Of a DNA stretch of 8,858 bases, positions 5,373 to 8,858 are shown piece by piece. The stretch comes from Flavobacteriales bacterium (lineage in GTDB: Bacteria > Bacteroidota > Bacteroidia > Flavobacteriales > BACL11). Both the position numbers and the translations under genes were made by a program. Under the pieces are notes generated by a model that saw only the letters and a program-made list of their open reading frames with translations, was not told the origin of the DNA and ran no database searches. Where the stretch lies: contig JABJNS010000188.1 of assembly GCA_018664745.1 (NCBI GenBank), positions 1 to 8,858 on the forward strand. The letters run 5' to 3'. Numbering within the stretch: the stretch's first letter is position 1; each line of letters starts with the position of its first letter.

Positions 5373-7964
5373 ATGAAAGCCAACACACTCAGACAGTTAT
5401 ACTTAGATTTTTTTAAATCCAAGCAACATAAAATTGTTTCATCCGCACCAATGGTCGTAAAAAATGACCCTACTTTGATGTTTACTAATGCCGGAATGAA
5501 TCAGTTTAAAGACATCTTCTTAGGAGATTCTGAGCCTAAAGATTTGCGTATTGCTAATTCACAAAAATGTTTGCGTGTTTCGGGTAAACATAATGATTTG
5601 GAAGAAGTAGGGCATGATACTTACCACCATACTATGTTCGAAATGTTGGGTTCATGGAGTTTTGGGGACTATTTTAAAGAGGATGCAATCAATTGGGCTT
5701 GGGAATTTTTGACTGAGGCATGTGGATTGGATAAAGAAAGAATGTATGTTTCAGTTTTTGAAGGTGCAAAGGAAGATGGTCTTGAAAAGGACAATGAAGC
5801 ATTTAATTTCTGGAAAAAATATTTACCTGAAAATAGAATCCTAAATGGAAACAAAAAAGATAATTTTTGGGAAATGGGTGAAACAGGCCCTTGTGGCCCT
5901 TGTTCTGAAATCCATTTTGATAACAGAACAGATGAAGAACGAGCAGCAGTTAGTGGTGCTGATTTAGTAAATGAAGATCATCCTCAAGTAATTGAAATTT
6001 GGAATTTGGTATTCATGCAATACAATCGTTTTGCGGATGGTAGCTTGAAGTCCTTGCCAAATGCTCATGTGGATACAGGTATGGGCTTTGAAAGATTAGC
6101 TATGATAATGCAAGGGGTTAAGTCCAATTATGATACTGATATTTTTCAGCCAATTATACAAACGATTGCAAAAAAGGCAGGATTAAAATATGGTGATAAT
6201 GAAAAGCAAGATATTGCCATGCGTGTTATTGCCGATCATATTCGTGCTATTTCTTTCTCTATTGCTGATGGACAATTGCCTTCTAATGTAAAAGCAGGGT
6301 ATGTTATTCGTAGGATTTTAAGGAGAGCTGTGAGATACGCCTATACTTTCTTGGGTTTAAAAATAGCTTTCATGCATGAATTAGTGGTAGTGTTGGCAAA
6401 TGATTTAGGACAGCAATTCACTGAACTTGATGCGCAAAAAGATTTAATTCAAAAAGTAGTAAAGGAGGAAGAAGAATCTTTCCTTAGGACTTTGGAAGAT
6501 GGATTGAAAAGAATAGAGCAATTAGTAAAAAAATCAAAAAATGAAATCTCAGGAAAAGAAGTATTTGAATTATATGATACTTATGGTTTCCCTGCTGATT
6601 TAACAGCCCTTATCTTAAGTGAACAAAATTTAAGTTTTAGTCAAGCTGATTTTGATATTGCAATGCAGCAGCAAAAAGATAGATCCAAACAAGCAGGAAA
6701 GATAGTTAAAGGAGATTGGGAGGTCCTTTTACAAGATGAAAAAGAAGAATTTATTGGTTATGATAACCTAGAAACGGAAGTTAGAATCACCCGTTACCGA
6801 AAAGTAAAAACTAAAGATGGAGAACAATTTCAGGTAGTTTTTAATTTAACACCATTTTACCCAGAAGGTGGGGGGCAAGTTGGTGATACTGGTGTGATTG
6901 AAAACCAAAATGAAAGCATTGCAATTGTTGATACTAAAAAGGAAAACAAATTAATTGTTCATTTTACGAATGAATTACCAAAGGATGTAAATGCTAGTTT
7001 TACAGCAAAGGTAAATGCAAATGATAGAAAAGCATCTGCAAGAAACCATACAGCTACCCATTTGTTACATGAAAGTTTAAGAACTATTTTAGGAGATCAT
7101 GTAGCTCAAAAAGGTTCATTGGTAAACCCAAATTATTTGCGTTTTGATTTCACTCATTTTTCAAAAATTGAAAAAGCTGACTTACAAAAAATTGAAGCAG
7201 ATGTAAATGCTAAAATTCTAGCGAATATTATATTAGATGAACATAATAATTTGCCTCTTACTAAGGCTGAAGATTTGGGTGCTATTATGTTGTTTGGCGA
7301 AAAGTATGAAGATGTTGTGCGTATGATTCAGTTTGATTCATCCAAAGAATTATGTGGAGGAACGCATGTAAATGCTACTGGTGAAATAGGGCTTTTTAAA
7401 ATCCTTTCGGAGGGCTCTACTTCATCCGGAATAAGAAGAATAGAAGCAACTACAGGAATGAATGCTATGGCTTACCTTAATGACAAGGAAGCTTTACTGA
7501 CTGAAATTGCTGGGATTGTTAAAAATAAGGATTTGAAAAAAGGGGTGGAGCAGTTAATCTCAACTAATAAAACCTTAGAAAAACAAATTACAACTCTTAA
7601 AAAAGCAAATGCTGGTAATATAAAAGAGGATTTATTAAAATCAGCTATTCTGGTAAATGGTATTCGTTTTGTTGCACAAGAAGTTGAAATGGAAGCGGAG
7701 GATATGAAGAATGTTTCTTTTGCATTAAGAAAAGAAGAAAACTTGGCAATGGTGTTAGCGGCTAAGGTTGGTGAGAAAGCTTTGCTTACGGTTATGCTTA
7801 CAGATGATGTTGTGGTTAAAGGCTATAATGCAGGCGCTATGATAAGAGATATTGCTAAGGAGATACAAGGTGGTGGAGGTGGGCAACCTTTCTTTGCTAC
7901 AGCAGGTGGCGCTAATCCTAATGGAATAAAGCTAGCTTTAGATAAAGCAAAAGAGTTATTATAG
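5373..7964 (+). CDS. alaS: Alanine-tRNA ligase (alanyl-tRNA synthetase), complete
   Basis: This 863-residue class II synthetase charges tRNA(Ala) with alanine and hydrolyses mischarged Ser- and Gly-tRNA(Ala). The catalytic domain opens with LRQLYLDFFKSKQHKIV and contains MFTNAGMNQFKD, the motif-2 region HHTMFEMLGSWSFGDYF, and the motif-3 region HVDTGMGFERL. The editing domain has its full zinc set: H559 and H563 in HTATH, C661 and H665 in CGGTH, close to the E. coli positions (564, 568, 666, 670). The C-terminal C-Ala domain ends with the glycine run GGGGGQP (833-839). The length is normal and no frameshift is seen. ATG 5373 is preceded by an A-rich stretch but no Shine-Dalgarno sequence, and I find no TAnnTTTG box for it, so its promoter is unassigned. 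It is divergent from the M23-merR pair and ends at the terminator at 8131-8158. Confidence 0.98.
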   Translation: MKANTLRQLYLDFFKSKQHKIVSSAPMVVKNDPTLMFTNAGMNQFKDIFLGDSEPKDLRIANSQKCLRVSGKHNDLEEVGHDTYHHTMFEMLGSWSFGDYFKEDAINWAWEFLTEACGLDKERMYVSVFEGAKEDGLEKDNEAFNFWKKYLPENRILNGNKKDNFWEMGETGPCGPCSEIHFDNRTDEERAAVSGADLVNEDHPQVIEIWNLVFMQYNRFADGSLKSLPNAHVDTGMGFERLAMIMQGVKSNYDTDIFQPIIQTIAKKAGLKYGDNEKQDIAMRVIADHIRAISFSIADGQLPSNVKAGYVIRRILRRAVRYAYTFLGLKIAFMHELVVVLANDLGQQFTELDAQKDLIQKVVKEEEESFLRTLEDGLKRIEQLVKKSKNEISGKEVFELYDTYGFPADLTALILSEQNLSFSQADFDIAMQQQKDRSKQAGKIVKGDWEVLLQDEKEEFIGYDNLETEVRITRYRKVKTKDGEQFQVVFNLTPFYPEGGGQVGDTGVIENQNESIAIVDTKKENKLIVHFTNELPKDVNASFTAKVNANDRKASARNHTATHLLHESLRTILGDHVAQKGSLVNPNYLRFDFTHFSKIEKADLQKIEADVNAKILANIILDEHNNLPLTKAEDLGAIMLFGEKYEDVVRMIQFDSSKELCGGTHVNATGEIGLFKILSEGSTSSGIRRIEATTGMNAMAYLNDKEALLTEIAGIVKNKDLKKGVEQLISTNKTLEKQITTLKKANAGNIKEDLLKSAILVNGIRFVAQEVEMEAEDMKNVSFALRKEENLAMVLAAKVGEKALLTVMLTDDVVVKGYNAGAMIRDIAKEIQGGGGGQPFFATAGGANPNGIKLALDKAKELL

Positions 7965-7966
7965 GA

Positions 7967-8000
7967 GTCATTCTGAACTTGATTCAGAAACCTTTAGGTT
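7967..8000. repeat. Small palindromic repeat just after alaS (TCATTCTGAACTTGATTCAG type)
   Basis: TTCTGAA (7971-7977) and TTCAGAA (7983-7989) are exact 7-bp inverted repeats around CTTGA, starting 6 bases after the alaS stop. AACC (7989-7992) and GGTT (7997-8000) form a second small hairpin directly after. The sequence closely resembles a dispersed intergenic repeat I recall in Bacteroidota genomes (GTCATCCTGAACTTGTTTCA and variants). There is no T-run, so it is not the terminator; it would lie in the alaS 3' untranslated RNA. Confidence 0.6.
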
Positions 8001-8022
8001 AGGCAAAGTCAATCTGATTAAT

Positions 8023-8103
8023 GTCATTACGATAAAATTCTATTTTAGAAGTAATCTATTCGTATAAGATTGCCACACTTTACTTTGTAAAGCTTGCAAA
8101 GAC
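8023..8103. repeat. Degenerate REP-like palindromic element in the alaS 3' region
   Basis: The element opens with GTCATTACGA and closes with the imperfect complement CTTGCAAAGAC. Inside, GTAATCT (8051-8057) pairs with AGATTGC (8067-8073) allowing one G-T pair, and CTTTAC (8078-8083) pairs exactly with GTAAAG (8087-8092) around TTT. This is the pattern of dispersed GTCATTGCGA / AGATTGCCAC repeats found between genes in many Bacteroidota. The mismatches suggest an old, decayed copy. I see no reading frame in it and no direct repeats at its ends that would show recent insertion. Only one copy is in the window, so its repetitive nature is inferred. Confidence 0.5.
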
Positions 8104-8130
8104 AATATAAATACAAGGGTAGTACACATA

Positions 8131-8158
8131 AAAAAGCCAGCTAATTAGCTGGCTTTTT
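8131..8158. terminator. Perfectly palindromic bidirectional terminator between alaS and the outer membrane protein gene
   Basis: Fourteen bases, AAAAAGCCAGCTAA (8131-8144), are followed with no spacer by their exact complement (8145-8158). Each strand therefore ends in a GC-containing stem followed by a T-run. It lies 166 bases after the alaS stop and 21 bases after the stop of the convergent minus-strand gene, so it can end both transcripts. Confidence 0.9.
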
Positions 8159-8179
8159 ATTATTTAAGAATTTAATTTC

Positions 8180-8605
8180 TTAGAATCTGTAAGCAACACC
8201 AATGTTGAAAGAACCTTCTCTTTCTCCTGCAGCATCCTCATTTACTGGCATAGTGTAGTTTGGCTCAATAGCTAAACCGTTCCATACTGTAAAAGTGTAC
8301 CCAACACCTAATACAATATTGTCAGTTGCTTCTTCAGTTGGCATTTGAATAGATGCATAACCATTCTCCATGTATGCTCCTAAATCATATCTTCCGAATA
8401 ATTCAAAAGAATCTTCACCTAAAGCGTCTTTTGCTTTTACAACTCCAACAGTGATTCCGTCCATTACTTGGTAACCTAATCCCATGTTAGCTGTAATTGC
8501 TTCAGCTCCTTCTAAATCTCCATCATAAGTGGTAACAACCATAAATTGTGCAGAAGCTACTAATGTTGATAAAGCAACAGCTGCTGTTAATAATACTTTT
8601 TTCAT
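8180..8605 (-). CDS. Small secreted beta-barrel-like outer membrane protein
   Basis: A 141-residue protein of no family I can name. The N-terminus MKKVLLTAAVALSTLVASA is a clear Sec signal peptide with cleavage expected after ASA (A19), leaving a mature protein of about 122 residues. The mature part alternates polar and hydrophobic residues in strand-like stretches (ITVGVVKA, FELFGRYDLGAYM, NIVLGVGYTFTVW, SFNIGVAYRF) separated by acidic turns, and ends in Phe, typical of outer membrane barrels. It is very acidic and has no cysteine. The frame is open up to 8719, but ATG 8605 is chosen because it starts the signal peptide directly, and the region before it holds promoter-like elements. It is flanked by terminators on both sides, so it should be a single-gene unit. 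A small porin-like or structural role is possible; function is unknown. Confidence 0.8.
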   Translation of the reverse strand: MKKVLLTAAVALSTLVASAQFMVVTTYDGDLEGAEAITANMGLGYQVMDGITVGVVKAKDALGEDSFELFGRYDLGAYMENGYASIQMPTEEATDNIVLGVGYTFTVWNGLAIEPNYTMPVNEDAAGEREGSFNIGVAYRF

Positions 8606-8634
8606 TTTTTTAATTTTAATGATTAATATGGGCG

Positions 8635-8668
8635 CAAGATAGCAAAGCTCTAGATAGATTATGCAAAA
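8635..8668 (-). promoter_or_regulatory. Weak candidate promoter of the small outer membrane protein gene
   Basis: The minus strand has TTTTG (8668 to 8664) followed after 22 bases by TATCTTG (8641 to 8635), which lacks one T of the TAnnTTTG box. The start of transcription would lie about 26 nt before the ATG, and the leader ends in an A/T-rich stretch without a Shine-Dalgarno sequence, usual for this phylum. The match is imperfect; an alternative box TTATTTTG lies at 8671 to 8664. Confidence 0.35.
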
Positions 8669-8720
8669 TAATATTGCACTTCTTAACAGTATCTTGTTAG
8701 TTTTATTTTTTTTTGACATA

Positions 8721-8748
8721 AAAAAAGGGCTGCCAAAAGCAGCCCTTT
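8721..8748 (-). terminator. Rho-independent terminator of the partial gene at the right edge
   Basis: AAAGGGCTGC (8724-8733) pairs exactly with GCAGCCCTTT (8739-8748) around the loop CAAAA. On the minus strand the stem is followed by T residues (8726 to 8721). It lies 23 bases after the stop of the gene at 8772-8858 and separates it from the small outer membrane protein gene. Confidence 0.88.
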
Positions 8749-8771
8749 AAATATTTTTTACCAGAAGGTAA

Positions 8772-8858
8772 TTACGGCATTACGTTTAAAGTAATCCACA
8801 TGTAATTAGTTTCGTCATCACCTTGAGTATCAGTTGCCATACTTAAAGATAAGTTAGC
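8772..8858 (-). CDS. C-terminal 28 residues of an unidentified protein, possibly an outer membrane barrel
   Basis: Only the last 28 codons are in the window, ending in TAA at 8772-8774. The frame is supported by its strand-like composition and by the terminator placed just after the stop. The visible residues form a strand (NLSLSMAT), an acidic turn (DTQGDDET) and a final strand (NYMWITLNVMP). This is the same layout as the C-terminus of the neighbouring small outer membrane protein, so a related barrel protein is possible, but it ends in Pro rather than an aromatic residue. I do not recognise a family. Confidence 0.6.
   Translation of the reverse strand, partial: ANLSLSMATDTQGDDETNYMWITLNVMP

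Noticed and set aside
5669..5854. Minus-strand open frame of 61 codons inside alaS
   Set aside because: Antisense shadow of the alaS catalytic domain.
7965..8179. A hidden small gene in the largest intergenic stretch
   Set aside because: The stretch is explained by two palindromic repeats and the terminator; no frame with a plausible start and protein-like composition was found.
8606..8719. 38-codon upstream extension of the small outer membrane protein, hydrophobic and basic
   Set aside because: It would place a second hydrophobic segment before a perfect signal peptide and cover the promoter region. A separate leader peptide cannot be excluded, but nothing else supports it.
1..8858. CRISPR array, tRNA or rRNA gene, insertion sequence, integrase, toxin-antitoxin or defence genes
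   Set aside because: No regularly spaced repeats, tRNA-like cloverleaf, transposase motif or terminal repeats were seen; nearly all sequence is covered by ordinary housekeeping genes.

Overview
The window is AT-rich chromosomal DNA that most likely comes from a member of Bacteroidota, probably Flavobacteriales. Three things support this: promoter-like sites of the Bacteroidota type (TAnnTTTG, the -7 box) lie just upstream of most genes; there is no clear Shine-Dalgarno sequence before the starts; and the proteins (DUF2795 next to secA, a large-insert SecA, a short DksA/TraR protein, alaS beside an M23 peptidase and a MerR gene) have the look of that phylum. I could not search databases, so the lineage rests on family recognition.

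Layout from left to right. Positions 1-901 (minus) hold the first 300 codons of secA, preceded by a DUF2795 gene (987-1214) with a hairpin terminator between them. Positions 1275-2962 (minus) hold a three-gene run: a DksA/TraR zinc-finger protein, a class I SAM-dependent methyltransferase and a PduO-type cob(I)alamin adenosyltransferase. Divergent to it, hldD/rfaD (3001-3966, plus) encodes the ADP-heptose epimerase of LPS core synthesis; its stop codon overlaps that of the convergent MerR-type gene (3963-4298, minus). The MerR gene is translationally coupled to an M23 LytM-type peptidase (4298-5269, minus). Divergent from that pair is a complete alaS (5373-7964, plus). After alaS come degenerate palindromic repeats and a perfectly symmetrical 28-bp bidirectional terminator shared with a small secreted outer-membrane-type protein (8180-8605, minus). 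The right edge holds the last 28 codons of another minus-strand gene, with its own terminator.

Functionally this is housekeeping DNA: protein export, translation, LPS core and cell-wall maintenance, cofactor activation and small regulators. I see no mobile element, CRISPR array, toxin-antitoxin pair, defence island or biosynthetic cluster, and no convincing new system. The points most worth following up are regulatory: three genes whose -7 boxes sit so close to the ATG that their mRNAs should be leaderless or nearly so, including a back-to-back divergent pair; and a 14-bp dyad in the promoter of the M23-merR operon that could be the MerR-type protein's own operator.
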